Notes: generated from the letters alone by a model not told the origin. Counted from the first letter of the stretch, positions 47,068 through 58,689 are shown. The stretch: DNA of 64,000 nucleotides from Progne subis subis (GCA_022316685.1 JAKJHU010000075.1:1178001-1242000), one strand, 5' to 3'. Numbers and translations are program-made.

Positions 47068-50000
47068 GTGAGATGTAAGTTACAGGTGGGTGATGAGGCC
47101 ATTAACATCACAGGCCTGCTCGACATGGGCGCGGACGTGACTGTAATTCCAGCTAAGCACTGGCCGTCACGTTGGGCCTTGGAAAACGTGGCAGGACACG
47201 TGCAAGGAATAGGGGGAATGCAATTGGCCAAACAATCAAAGAGTGTGGTGCAAATTAAGGGGCCAAAAGGGCAACTGGCCAGTTTACACCCTTTTGTTTT
47301 AGATTATAGGGAACCCTTGTTGGGGAGAGACCTGATGGCCCAGTGGGGAGTCACGATTGACATCCCAGACCCCCCACAGGATTTTTGGTCAGCGGTCGCT
47401 GAGGAGCGCCCTACCCACAAGCTGAATTGGAAAACAGATTCGCCAGTGTGGGTGGAACAGTGGCCGCTTTCAAAACAGAAATTGAAGGCGCTCGAAGAGC
47501 TCGTGGAGGAGCAGTTAGCTAAGGGTCACATTGTAGAGACCACCAGCCCTTGGAATTCGCCGGTTTTCGTTATCCAGAAGCCGGGGAAGGACAAGTGGAG
47601 ACTCCTCCAGGATCTCAGACAAATTAACAACGTGATAGAAGACATGGGCTCTCTTCAACCTGGGATGCCTACCCCGACCATGCTCCCACAAAATTGGAAA
47701 TTGGCTGTTATAGATATAAAAGATTGTTTCTTCCATATTCCCCTACACCCTGACGACGCACCACGTTTTGCATTCTCGGTTCCCACCATTAACCGAGAGG
47801 CCCCGAGGAAACGCTACCATTGGAGGGTTTTACCCCAAGGGATGAAGGTGTCACCTATCATCTGCCAGTGGTATGTGGCTTCCTTGCTGTCCCCGGTCCG
47901 CGTAGCCGCAGAGAAAGCAATCATCCATCACTATATGGATGATGTGCTTGTGTGTGCCCCCACTGATGATGTCTTGTCACACGCGCTTGACCTGACAATT
48001 AATGCATTAGTTGTTGCAGGGTTCGAGCTGCAGGAAGACAAAGTTCAAAGGATGCCACCTTGGAGGTACCTTGGGCTGGAAATTGGCAAGCGGACCATTG
48101 TGCCGCAGAAATTGGAAATCAAGGCCAGAATTCAGACCCTTGCAGATGTCCATCAACTGTGTGGGGCATTGAATTGGGTGAGACCCTGGCTGGGCCTCAC
48201 AACTGAGGACCTAGCCCCTCTTTTCAATTTATTGAAAGGGGGAGAGGAGCTGAGTTCTCCCAGGGAACTAACCCTGGAAGCGAAGGAGGCACTGGAAAAG
48301 GTACAGCATCTCATGTCCACTCGGCAGGCTCACAGGTGTGATCCAGACCTGCCTTTCAAATTCATAATAATGGGGAAATTGCCACACCTACATGGAGTCA
48401 TTTTCCAATGGAGAAATAACATCAAAAAGGACCAGGGCAGAGAGGACCCGCTTCTAATCATAGAATGGGTCTTTCTCAGCCATCAAAGGTCCAAGAGAAT
48501 GACAAGTCCACAGGAACTGGTGGCTGAACTGATCCGAAAAGCCAGAGTCCGGATCAGGGAATTGGCCGGGTGTGATTTTGAATGCATTCACATTCCAATT
48601 GGATTAAGATCGGGCCAAATTACAAAGGCAATGTTAGAACACCTGCTTCAGGAAAACGAAGCACTGCAGTTTGCTCTAGATTCCTTCACTGGGCAAATCT
48701 CAATTCATCGGCCAGGCCACAAAATTTTTAATCAGGATGCCAAATTCACACTGAATTTGAAAGATGTTCGGAGCAGGAAGCCTTTAGAGGCCCTGACAGT
48801 TTTCACGGACGCGTCCGGAAGGTCCCACAAGTCAGTCATGACTTGGAAGGACCCTCAGACTCAGCAGTGGGAGGCAGATGTTGCCGAGGTGGAGGGATCA
48901 CCTCAGGTTGCTGAGTTGGCCGCTGTTGTCAGGGCTTTTGAAAGGTTCCCCGAACCCTTCAATTTAGTAACGGACTCCGCTTATGTAGCGGGGGTGGTAT
49001 CGAGGGCAGATCAGGCCATACTGCAGGAAGTGTCTAACACAGCACTGTTTGAGCTGCTTTCTAAGCTTGTTAAGCTTGTCTCCCACAGAGAGCAGCCATT
49101 TTTTGTGATGCATACGAGATCACACACCGATTTGCCAGGTTTCATAGCTGAGGGGAACAGAAGGGCTGATGCTCTTGCTGCTCCTGCAGCGATGGCCCCA
49201 TTGCCAAGCATTTTTGAGCAGGCAAAGCTCAGCCATCAGCTTCACCATCAGAACGCACCTGGCCTTGTTCGCCGGTTTCACATCACCCGGGAACAGGCTA
49301 AGGCAATTATAGCTACGTGTCCCTCCTGTAACCAGCGTGCACTTCCCACCTTAAGTGCGGGAGTGAACCCCAGAGGTCTGAACAGCTGTGAGCTGTGGCA
49401 GACGGACGTGACACATATCCCCCAATTCGGCCGATCTAAATATGTGCACGTGTCAGTGGACACTTTCTCCGGTGCGGTTTTCGCTTCCGCCCACACAGGG
49501 GAGAAGACCTCGGATGCAATTAAACACCTCATCCAGGCTTTCTCCTTCATGGGCATCCCAAAAGAATTAAAAACTGATAATGGCCCAGCGTACCGTTCCA
49601 AGGAATTCTGCAGCTTCCTGCAACAATGGGGAGTGGGTCATAAAACAGGCATCCCTCACTCCCCAACAGGCCAAGCAGTGGTGGAGAGGACCCACAGGGA
49701 AATCAAAAGGGTCCTCAACCAACAACAACCAGTGTTGAAAACAGAAACACCACAGACCCGATTGGCCAGGGCTCTATTCACACTGAATTTTTTAAACAGC
49801 ACCTTTGGGTTTTTAAACCCTCTGATCGTTCGTCATTTTGGGGCAAACCCTCAGCTAAACATCAAAGAGAGGCCGCCAGTCATGGTCCGGGACCCTGAGA
49901 CTGGAAGGACAGAGGGACCTCATGATTTGGTCACGTGGGGTCGTGGGTACGCTTGCGTGTCCACCCCCACGGGGCCGAGATGGTTACCATCAAAATGGGT

Positions 50001-50097
50001 GAGGCCCTATGTCCCGAAGGTCTCAGAGGAGAAAAAGAAACTGCCACAGGTTACTCAGGCAGCTTTTAGGAGGAAAAGGAGGGAAGATTTTTCCTAG
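47068..50097 (+). pseudogene. pol: Pro-pol main part, copy 2: protease, RT, RNase H, integrase
   Basis: 1,009 codons in the same frame as the upstream piece. The protease has DMG at residues 19-21 where copy 1 has DTG, an active-site change at a CpG; LLGRDLM follows. RT has LPQGMKVSP and YMDD (289-292). RNase H starts at FTDAS (579-583) with HTRSH and EGNRRAD downstream. Integrase has a CPSCNQ zinc half and DDE residues D780, D837 and E873 (35 residues between the last two). The C-terminal WGRGYACVSTP is typical of class II integrases. It ends at TAG 50095-50097, 19 codons earlier than copy 1. Confidence 0.93.
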
Positions 50098-50116
50098 GAT
50101 GGTTTCGCTTTCCTGA

Positions 50117-50722
50117 ATGACCCCTGCTCGAATGCTAATTGTTTGTTTTAGTTCTTTTGGTTCTGACAGAGCCTGTCCAGCGCCAGTCCCCAGTGCTGAG
50201 GAAGTTCCACCTGCTCCTCGGCATCCTCCTGCTTGCCAGTCTCACTGCACCTGTCTCTGGATGGTTGGTGCCCCAGCCCAAAGCCACCAGGGCAATGGGG
50301 CAGGCCACAAAGCCAGCCAGAACATCCGGGACATGGTGAATGACATCAAGAGAGAGACTGGTGACTGGCTGAATGGATTGTTTGGGGACTGGGGAATTTC
50401 GGGCTGGGTGGGTTCAAATTTGAAATCAGTTTTGTTGTTTTTGTTTGTTATTCTGTTAATTTTAATTGGATTTGGTATCATCAAAAAAATGTTAAGTAGA
50501 TTAATTTCTAGCACCACACATGCCCCCTCTGTGAACCAAGTTGCTGTATCATCCATGCCTGGATGGGAGGAAAACATGGAACTGGAGGAAAACCCAGAAG
50601 ACAGGAGACACCCAGAAGAGGAACCTCAGATGGAGTGGCCCACTCAGCCAGAGTGGCTCACTGAGAGTTACCCGGACTTCGAATATCATCCTCCTCCGTT
50701 CCAGCCCTCCTCCTGTTATTAA
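50117..50722 (+). pseudogene. env: Env remnant, copy 2 (internally deleted)
   Basis: Same structure as in copy 1. In one frame (from about 50139, without ATG) there is a signal-peptide-like stretch with GWLVPQPK, a start typical of mature avian envelope proteins as I recall; it stops at 50339. In the other frame (the 201-codon frame) the membrane-proximal helix, anchor and an acidic tail with YPDF and PPPF follow. The junction lies near 50285-50310. The receptor-binding and fusion parts are missing. Splice acceptor candidates are TTTTAG (to 50151) and CTGACAG (to 50168); the first ATG after them, 50261, is in frame with the anchor. Confidence 0.8.
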
Positions 50723-50739
50723 AACAAAAAAGGGGGAGA
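50721..50739 (+). promoter_or_regulatory. Polypurine tract, copy 2
   Basis: AAAACAAAAAAGGGGGAGA, directly before the TG of the 3' LTR; primer for plus-strand synthesis. Confidence 0.92.
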
Positions 50740-51448
50740 TGTGGTGGTGCAGAACTGTTTTATTAGGTTTTTGTAAGAAGTTTATGTTATGGTTCATTTC
50801 ACTGTATCCCCAATTTTGTATCCCTTTTGTGTCGTCTGTATAATAAGGTGTTTTGTGTCAATCATCCCACCCCTCACATGGCATGTAACATCCCCTCTGC
50901 CCCCCCTCACTCTGGGGCAGCCTGTCTATCACTCCAGGGGTCCCTCCCAGATTGCGAAACCTCAGGGAGAGGGCTTCGGGTGGATAGGTAGCCTGGGGGA
51001 ATTCTTTTCCTCTGGAGGTGGTTGGTCTGAGGCTTGGGGGTGGGCACACCTTGTTACCCCCTGAATCCCCTGATTTGCTGTCTTGTTGTATCCTCCCTGG
51101 AACCCCTCCCCCGCTTATAAGGTAGAGGAGGGAGATTGAAACTCTCTCCGAGCAGCTCTCTCAGCTGCTCTTCGCTCAGCCACCTCGCTCTCAGCTGCTC
51201 AGCTCCCAGCCTCTGAGCTCTCGCCTCTGAGCTTGGAGCTCTCTGCTTCTCAACTCTGGAGCTAATAAACATCTTTTAACCTGCTAAGCTGAGAGCCAGC
51301 CTTTTCTCTTCTGCTGCTGTTGACTGTCTCAACATACGGGGTCCAACTGCTAAGCCGAAGCCGAAACGAACTGGAAACATCTGTATCTGTGTTGACCGAG
51401 CTAGCCAGAGGTCCTCTCCCGCCCGGAGCGGGGACAAAACCAGATACA
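50740..51448 (+). repeat. 3' LTR, copy 2
   Basis: 709 bases. TATAAG at 51116 and AATAAA at 51264-51269. At most U3 sites where the two LTRs of this provirus differ, this one agrees with copy 1. Confidence 0.97.
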
Positions 51449-51454
51449 GAAGAC
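51449..51454. repeat. Target site duplication, right, copy 2
   Basis: GAAGAC, an exact match to 43449-43454. Confidence 0.93.
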
Positions 51455-54400
51455 AGGAGCACATATGGGAGCACATGTGGTAGAGCAGGATGTTCAGCTT
51501 CAACCTTGCTGATCCCAACACCTTCTGTCTTACCCAAATAGGGAGTTACTCTGCATGTTTTGCAATGAAAAACATCAGGAGGAGCATTCCAAAGCAGCTC
51601 ACCACTATGCCAGGAAGCTCCAGGATTTTGAAGAGAGATTGATGAGCTATGGCTTTCAGTCAGGCTGTTAAAATCTACTGTGTTCACACAGTACTCTGAT
51701 GGGTTGACTATACCCCTACTAGTTCAACAGCTAGCCACAGCAGTTTGGAGGTTTTTGTATACTTATTGTTTAACTTATTTGGACAAATTACCATTGAAAT
51801 TTTTTTCAGAGCCTATCCTTATCAAGGTAATCCTTGCTTTCCCTCTTTCACCCCACAAACTTTTTCTTTCCACAAAATCTCTGGGATTCCCCCCCAGAAA
51901 CAGGGTATCAGTGCTTAAGATCCTGCAGCAACTGAAAGACTTCTGTACTGTGTTTTCTGGCTTAATCTGTCCCAGCTAAAGGATAATCCAGTGACCTTTT
52001 GCTGCCCTGACTGACAGTGGCACATGTGTTAATGACAGCATCCCTCACTGATGTAGCCAGACACAGGAATGGTAACAAATCCATTGCTGATGAAGTCCAG
52101 TCCTTCAAGATCCCTCGTTTTAGTATTGAGCTGCAGAGAAAGCTGCTGGGCAAGTGGTTAAGTCCTTTGCTCTACTGATTTTGTGTAAACCTCTTCCTCT
52201 TGGGACTAGTATTACAGGAAATTGCCTTCCTCTCTACAACTCATACCATTGTACTGAGGACAGTGGTTGCAGCCTTTGTTTAGTGTTTCCATCCATCTGT
52301 TCTTCTCAAAAAATTGTTCATTAAAAAATCCTTGTTTTCTCTGTGTTGTGTATATCTTTGTCGCTCTTTTCTGCCCTTTTCTATTACTTCATGCTTCCCA
52401 TGCCTCTACATTTCTCAGACACGAACCCCACCAGAAGCTTTCACACTGCTCAGCATGGAGTTGTCTGTAGGGGCAATCCAGTGCTCAGCACAGTGAAATA
52501 AGGATGGGGAGTTGGAAGATAAGGGTTTTATCTATGTCAGAATCTATGGTACATAGATTCTATGGTACATGTGTCACTGTTGTGAGGGACAGGAATGGAA
52601 TATGAATGTTTTCTACTCAGGGACCAGAGAGGAGAAGGGGTGTTTTCCCTACTATACATCTGCCTCTAGAGCTGCTCTCCTCTGAGACTAAGAAATCCCA
52701 CCCAGAGGGTCTATATTATCTTTACTACTCTCTAAAGCAATGTACTAGATTGACTTGGCAAGATCAGTAACATTCTGGGACTCAGGATATTAGTTGCAGG
52801 TTTATTTTCTGGAACTATATAAAAAGCTCTTTTTAAAGATAATAACTATGACTTCTTCTTTATTGGTACCAAAAATATTTTATTTACTAGATGGATAAAC
52901 TATTCTGACTCAAGAGATAAATGCTCTTATGCTTTTGTATAGGCAAGCCTGGAGGGATGGGCTGACAGATTCTTTTTAATCCCCTTGGAAACAGGGCTGG
53001 GGAGAGGGATTATTTCCTTCAAGGAAAAATGCAGATTTGGCACCCTAAAGCTATGTGTCTGAACTTGCTGGGTCATATGCATTCTGTTGTTTTATGCTAG
53101 ATAAATAGAAGGGAGTCAGGCATCTCTGTGATTTGCTCAATAGCCAGTCCAGCAGGAATGTGGAAGATCAAGTTTTGACAACTTTCTCTTCCTGAGTAGG
53201 AGTTTCAACTCCTTCCCCTCCTCCTCTCATCCCAATTTTTTTGAGGACAGGTTATGAAATGCAAGGCTAAAAGGTATTTACAGGCAGATCTTCTTCAGGG
53301 TGACCTGGTAGTGTTATGCCATCCATTATTAATGTGCAGATATTAGAAAAAAGTAGGCAACTGTACTGAGAGTTGAGACATGCTAGGACTGTGAGACAAA
53401 ATGCAGATCATCCTCCAGGCAGTAGCCCAGTATTTTCTACAAATCTCTGTGGTGTGAGCAAGAGAATGAGGGAACTGTGCCCAGACAATCCTTATCACTT
53501 GAAGAACAAGGCATGTAGGAGGCGGATGATAAAAATTAAATAACCTTACATAGAGAATGAGATTTGAACTAAATTTTGCATGCCTCAGGTAAAAGTCCTG
53601 ACCATTTGACTGAAGGAGTGTGTATTTGGGGGGGGGGCACCAGTGCTGACTTAAATTTTTGGTTTAGATCCTGTCAAGTGTTTGCTTGAATGAATGTGGG
53701 AATTATTTCCAAGAATTTTATTTCAGAATGAAATGTGGGATTATTTCCAAGAAAATAAAACCAAAATTTTCAGTGACATGCTCTTTATTTTGGCCTAAAG
53801 ACCAGCTCTTGAACTGGAAATATCCATTCCAGAGCACATGATGGTGCCTAGTAGCAAAGTGCTCATTCAGGTGCGAGATGGATAAGAGAAATAGTGTGGT
53901 CCTTCAGACTGCTATGCCAGGGTTGCCCAGGTATCTTCAGGAGGACAGAGATGCTGGTTGTGGCTTGCATGAGAAAAAGTTCTTGCAAGTAAAGAAAAAA
54001 TATCTTCTCTCTCTTTCTTTTCCTTATCTCAGGTATTTTGGACCATGATGCATTTTTGGCCCTAGAGGCACAGCCATTCAGTGAATTCTGAATTGGTTCC
54101 TTGATAAATAATTCAAAAGAACTCAAGAAAGCAGAAAAGCATGACCCTAGGTGGAGTAAGTTCTTGCATTCCTCTTGTTAGTTCTCATGGTCACTTACAA
54201 CACACAACAATTCAAAATATACACCATTTACTTTGTATGAACTGCACTCATTTTGGTGTTTGAACATAATATGTAAAATATCTCATAATATATAAAATAC
54301 ATAATATGTAAAAAATCTCAGAGGGCACTGAAATGTTTTGCTTCTTTGAAGTGGAAACAACAGAACTCCCTCTAGGATTTTTGAAACAAGACCACATGAA

Positions 54401-54789
54401 TCGTTAGGCTACTATTTGCAAAACTGGCCATGTAAATTTGTGCTGAAAACTGAGACTTTCTTCCAGGTGTGTCTTTAACCTATTTTTCTATTGTAACATT
54501 AAAATCTGGCTCTTGCAAGCAGCAGAGTGATGGTTAAGAAATCTGTATTTACTAAAAACATACAGCACACTGAGTATGTTCAGTCCTTACAGTGAACTTG
54601 TCTGCCTTCAGAGCTAGCCTATGAGCACTAGTGTGAATGCAGATGAGAGTGCTTGCAGGTATAAGGAAATCGTATTAAAATAGTTAGGGTCCTCGAAAAT
54701 AGATGCTTTATACAATGGAAAAAATCTAGTCCTTCAAAGGAGGAATCAAATGGTATTTGTCAGAGAAAAGTTTTCAAATTTGACTGATA
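51455..54789. other. Intergenic, no gene recognised
   Basis: Contains a 21-base perfect inverted repeat with a 3-base loop (52540-52560) and a short imperfect tandem repeat of GTGGGATTATTTCCAAGAA (about 53696-53755). Nothing else stands out. Confidence 0.55.
52540..52560. repeat. Short palindrome
   Basis: Arms GAATCTATG and CATAGATTC around GTA. The last part is duplicated downstream (ATTCTATGGTACAT). Confidence 0.85.
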
Positions 54790-55440
54790 CAATTGTAGTC
54801 TATAGTATAAGTCTAGGTAGTGCTGCGCTGCATTATTTGTTTTCATATTGTATTTTATGATACTTATTTTTATATTGGGTTTTGTGTTATAATGGTTTGT
54901 TCTGTACTCCCCTGTTCCCCTGGAAAGTGTTCTCTTCCAAGTGTTGTCCCTACCCCTTTTTCCCTGTCCATCCTCCCACACTCCTCCCAGTCTCCTCCTG
55001 CGGGCCCTGTCTGTCATTCAGTTGTTCCTCCCAGCTTCTGGAGAGTTTGGGTAAAAAACATCGAATGATAGGGCAAGAGCCGAGGAGGTTCCTCCCTTTA
55101 TGTTCCCATTGGTTTCTTTGAATGCCCCTCCAACCCTGTTCCACTCCCACCTTATCCCTCTCTGGCTGTTGGTTTGTCCTCTCCTTTAGCCCTTCCCCTG
55201 GATGTAAGCCCGGAACACGAGGCCAGGCCAGGACTTGGCCTGAGCAGTGGAACCGAGGCAGTTGTCCAACCAGGACGGGATGAAGATTGGAATAAAGGCC
55301 TTGGATTCGCCCTCAGATCAAGTCTGGCTCCTTTCCTCTGCCACTGACGGGGTCTCTCTCTCGTGATAAGGGGAAAAGCCCCCTTGCTGCTCCCCGGGTT
55401 TTTAGGACCCAGGGGGGTTTTCCTGTCTTGTCGCTGTCTC
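54790..55440 (+). mobile_element. Probable solo LTR or LTR-derived segment
   Basis: CT-rich U3-like sequence (54890-55190), then GGATGTAAGCCC, a GGAATAAAGGCC poly(A) signal at about 55290 and a GT/CT-rich stretch (TCTGGCTCCTTTCCTCTGCC) that looks like R-U5 of an avian LTR. I could not fix both ends or find a target duplication, so the limits are approximate. Confidence 0.4.
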
Positions 55441-57595
55441 AAGCTAGCCTGGGCAAAATGGAGCCAGGGGCTCTGATAGAGACAAGCAACAGATAAGAAA
55501 AGGTTGGGGTGGTAATGAGGGAATAACCAAAGTGTCAGTTCTTTAACCTGAGGAGATTTTACCTTATCCTGTTGTTTTTCCAGCTCATTCAAATATTTCT
55601 GTGCCAGTTTTAAAGCCCTTGGACACAGGTGTGTGCACATTTCTGGAAGCCCTACTTAACAACCTTTGTATTGTCAAGGATTAAAGTTCTATTTAAATGA
55701 CTACCTCAGATCCTATCTGCAGCAAATTAATGTTAAAAAAACTTAAAATACCTCTTTTAAGACTGGGGGCTTTGCCTTGGTAGTCAGCCTAAGTGACTGC
55801 TCTTTCCTTACCTCCATGCAGTGTAGCACATACACCATTTAACCCTCTTCGTGCCACAAGAGCAAAGATTCAGGCATGCTTGTATGAAACCTACCTGCAC
55901 ACATGCACATTTCCCCTTTTTCCTCAGTTCATCCTGAAGGTACAGCTATCTATGCTGAACACTCTCTGTTTTGGCTTATGAGACACATGACCCTTAACCA
56001 GCTCATTTATATTTTATACTGCATTTCACATGACATATATATTTTTTTATGATTCAGTTATGCTTTCCAGTCAGTGTATAGGTACAACACAAAATGTATA
56101 GAATGACTTTAAAGGGATGCATTATTTTCTCTTACTGTACTGTCAGAATTCTTAAAATCAGAATTAGATGCTTTCTTCCACAAAGACTTCAAACCTTTCT
56201 AATGTTCTGTTTGTTTTTCCCCTCTTAGGTTGTTAAGTATAGTCTGCAAGAGTTTGGTCTTCTGGAAGAGAAGCACAGGAATAATCAAACTTTCCTCTCT
56301 TTAGTAATTGACTTGATTTTTAAACTTTAAATGAGGATTTGTTTAATGAACTGGGAAAACATTTTGAACTTCAGGAATACATTTAGTGAAGGATTGATTA
56401 ATTTACTTCCTTCTCTCCTGACATCAGGACTTTAGAAGAATGGGCACATTTTTTTTACAGGAAGTTCTTAGCACCGTTCCCCAGAGTTGACCCCAGAGTT
56501 GACCTCTCCAACATCTGCACTCACTGGGTTACTACTGCCCTTACTGCATGTGCACAAAACTTGTCTTCTGCTCTACCCCCACCCTTTTGCTGTGTGACTC
56601 CTCTCCAGCCTGAATCCCTCCCTGCAGCCATGGATGCTCTGCACCCTCTGTCCCAGGCCTGACTGTTTCCTTGGGAAGCAAACCAGGTGCCTCCAGGCCT
56701 TGCTACACCTCACAGCTGTTGGCAGCAAGATTGTGACTCTGTGGGACTGACACACCTGAAAGCCATGCATTGCTTCAGCCTGTTAGGAGTTGATGTTTTA
56801 CAAGTGTTGTCTGAAGAGCGTCTAGAGAAGGGCTGATGTCCAGGAATAATCTGGGGAATGCAGAGATATTCCTATGTAGTGCTCAGTACTGTGGGGCTGG
56901 GACACTGATTGCCCTCTGGTAACCCTGCCTTGCTACCCTTTTACCTTGCATCCCTTATCAGACAGTTTTCACAGGCAAATAAGAAACATTAAGTCCTTGG
57001 ACATAGCTAAGGTTCTCAGAGAAAAAAAAAACACCCTGAAGGTGTGCTTGACCACTGCATAAATTTTCTTTTTATGAGGAGTTAAACTATGGAGGGCTAT
57101 AGGGGAAGGAAAAAGAAAGGGAAAAAAAAAAACACCAAAAAAAACCCAACCCCAAACCAAAAAAGGCTGCCTGTGTGTTTGGATGAAGTGGAAGGTGTCC
57201 ACAATGGAAGAGAACCTCCACCATATACCTCTGAAGCCATTTCATGAGGTACTGTCTATTTTCTTGCTTTGTGCAAAGATGAGGTTTATGCAGCTTTTAA
57301 ACTGACAAAAATCACATTAAGTATGGGTTTTAAAGGTAACAAGAAAATTTTCTGTTGTTTTGCATAATAATAGTAATAATAACAATAGTTCAAAGCATTA
57401 ATTGAAAACAAAGTTTTTGAGATGCCATGCCGGGGTTCTTTTTCCCTATGAAGCGATCTGTGCTCCAATAATTGATTTCAAGGAAAAAACAAAATCACTC
57501 TGTAGGAATACTGGTGAAAATACCTGTTTGTTATAGTGCTAATAAAAATTCTTTTTTGTCAGTGCTCCCAGACCTTTCATATTTCCTGGCTGTTG
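55441..57595. other. Intergenic, no gene recognised
   Basis: No repeat or coding signal that I can name, apart from A-rich runs near 57120-57165. Confidence 0.5.
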
Positions 57596-57600
57596 AACTG
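57596..57600. repeat. Target site duplication, left, of solo LTR
   Basis: AACTG, repeated at 58242-58246. Confidence 0.82.
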
Positions 57601-58241
57601 TGTCCTGGGGTGACTGTGTATCCCAGTCATCTGCTGAGTGGAGGGGGGAGGGAAGCGCCGTTTGTTTTTCCCCAGGAAAACTCTGCTCCTCGGAGTGACC
57701 TTGAAGCAGGGGAGTTGGAACACAGCAAGATGAAAGAAGCTCTGTTGTTTTTTCCCCAGCAGTTAGTTAGTTAGTTAGTTAGTTAGTTTAATGCTAGCGT
57801 AGTTAGACACTGTAGAACAGCTGAAGCTTTTTTTTTTCTTTTTTTCTCTTTTTTTTCCTTCCTTTTTTACTTTTTTGCCCTCTCCTCGGAACTGTTCCAA
57901 CCTCTCTGGACTAAGGACCTGGGGAAGCACCGGGGGCCTCCACAGGGGACCCACCCCACCAAGACCAGCCCTGCACATCTCCTTTTCTCCCAATGCCAGT
58001 GGAGACGGAGCGGTGGAGCACAGTGACGATCTTCAAGAGGAGAGACTTTCTTTAAGTTTGTTATCCCTCTGTAAGCGGCACGAAGATCTTGTCATCGGGT
58101 ATTGTGCTGGGAGTGCTTTGCCTGTTTAATAAACAGGTTTTTTCCACTTCTCTCTAAGGAAGTCTTTTTCTGAACCATTTAGGGGAGGGCAGGGGGGCCC
58201 TGTGGGAGGGTTTCTCCCAAAATCTGCCTGAAACCACAACA
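57601..58241 (+). mobile_element. Solo LTR (641 bp) of an avian endogenous retrovirus
   Basis: Begins TGTCCTGGGGTGAC and ends CTGAAACCACAACA, with TG...CA ends and a perfect 5-bp target duplication. The poly(A) signal AATAAA is at 58128-58133. An internal TTAG tetranucleotide array (57764-57787) and a T/C tract follow one another. No internal retroviral sequence remains, as after LTR-LTR recombination. The 5-bp duplication separates it from the 6-bp K-type copies; ERVL- or gamma-type is likely. Confidence 0.82.
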
Positions 58242-58246
58242 AACTG
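58242..58246. repeat. Target site duplication, right, of solo LTR
   Basis: AACTG, an exact match to 57596-57600. Confidence 0.82.
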
Positions 58247-58689
58247 CTTACTGATGGAATAATGTACATTTAGGCCTTTTTTGGTGTTTTTTCCTCCCCT
58301 ATAATCATCCTTATAAGAGTTCTTTCCTTTTCCTGTGTCCAGGTCAGTGGGGGTGGGCTGGGGTGTGGGGAGCAGCAGGTAGGGAGAGGCTGGGAGGGAT
58401 GTGGAGTGAACTGTGAATAAGTTCACTCCAGCCAGCCAGGGTAACACACAGAAGATCTAGCAGCTGGTGGAGCTGGACTGACCTGACATTTCTGCAGGTT
58501 TCTATAAAAATGGGAGGCTCCTCTCTGCTGCCCCATGGCCCTTCCAGGCATCTGTGCAGGGGCCATTACACTCCGTGGTGCTCCACAGGCACCTTCTGTT
58601 GAGACTTCTCTGGACCACAATCATGTATGTCCATGTGTAAAACAAAAATGCACATCCCCATCCCTCCCTACAAATTTTGTGGTTCTTTA

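Larger units (their letters stand above)
43455..51448 (+). mobile_element. Class II endogenous retrovirus, copy 2 (plus strand)
   Basis: A 7,994-bp provirus with two 709-base LTRs and a perfect 6-bp target duplication that differs from that of copy 1, so it was a separate insertion. The layout is the same as copy 1. Gag is open throughout; pro-pol has one premature stop and an altered protease triad; env is deleted as in copy 1. LTRs differ at 11 positions (about 1.6%). Lys-tRNA primer site, YMDD-type RT and 6-bp duplication place it with ERVK/betaretrovirus-like elements. Confidence 0.97.

Noticed and set aside
32931..51448. Inverted segmental duplication as origin of the pair
   Set aside because: Target duplications and outer flanks differ, and each copy has its own perfect 6-bp duplication; two insertions explain this better.
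55152..55640. 162-codon minus-strand frame
   Set aside because: It overlaps the LTR-like CT-rich block and is composition-driven.
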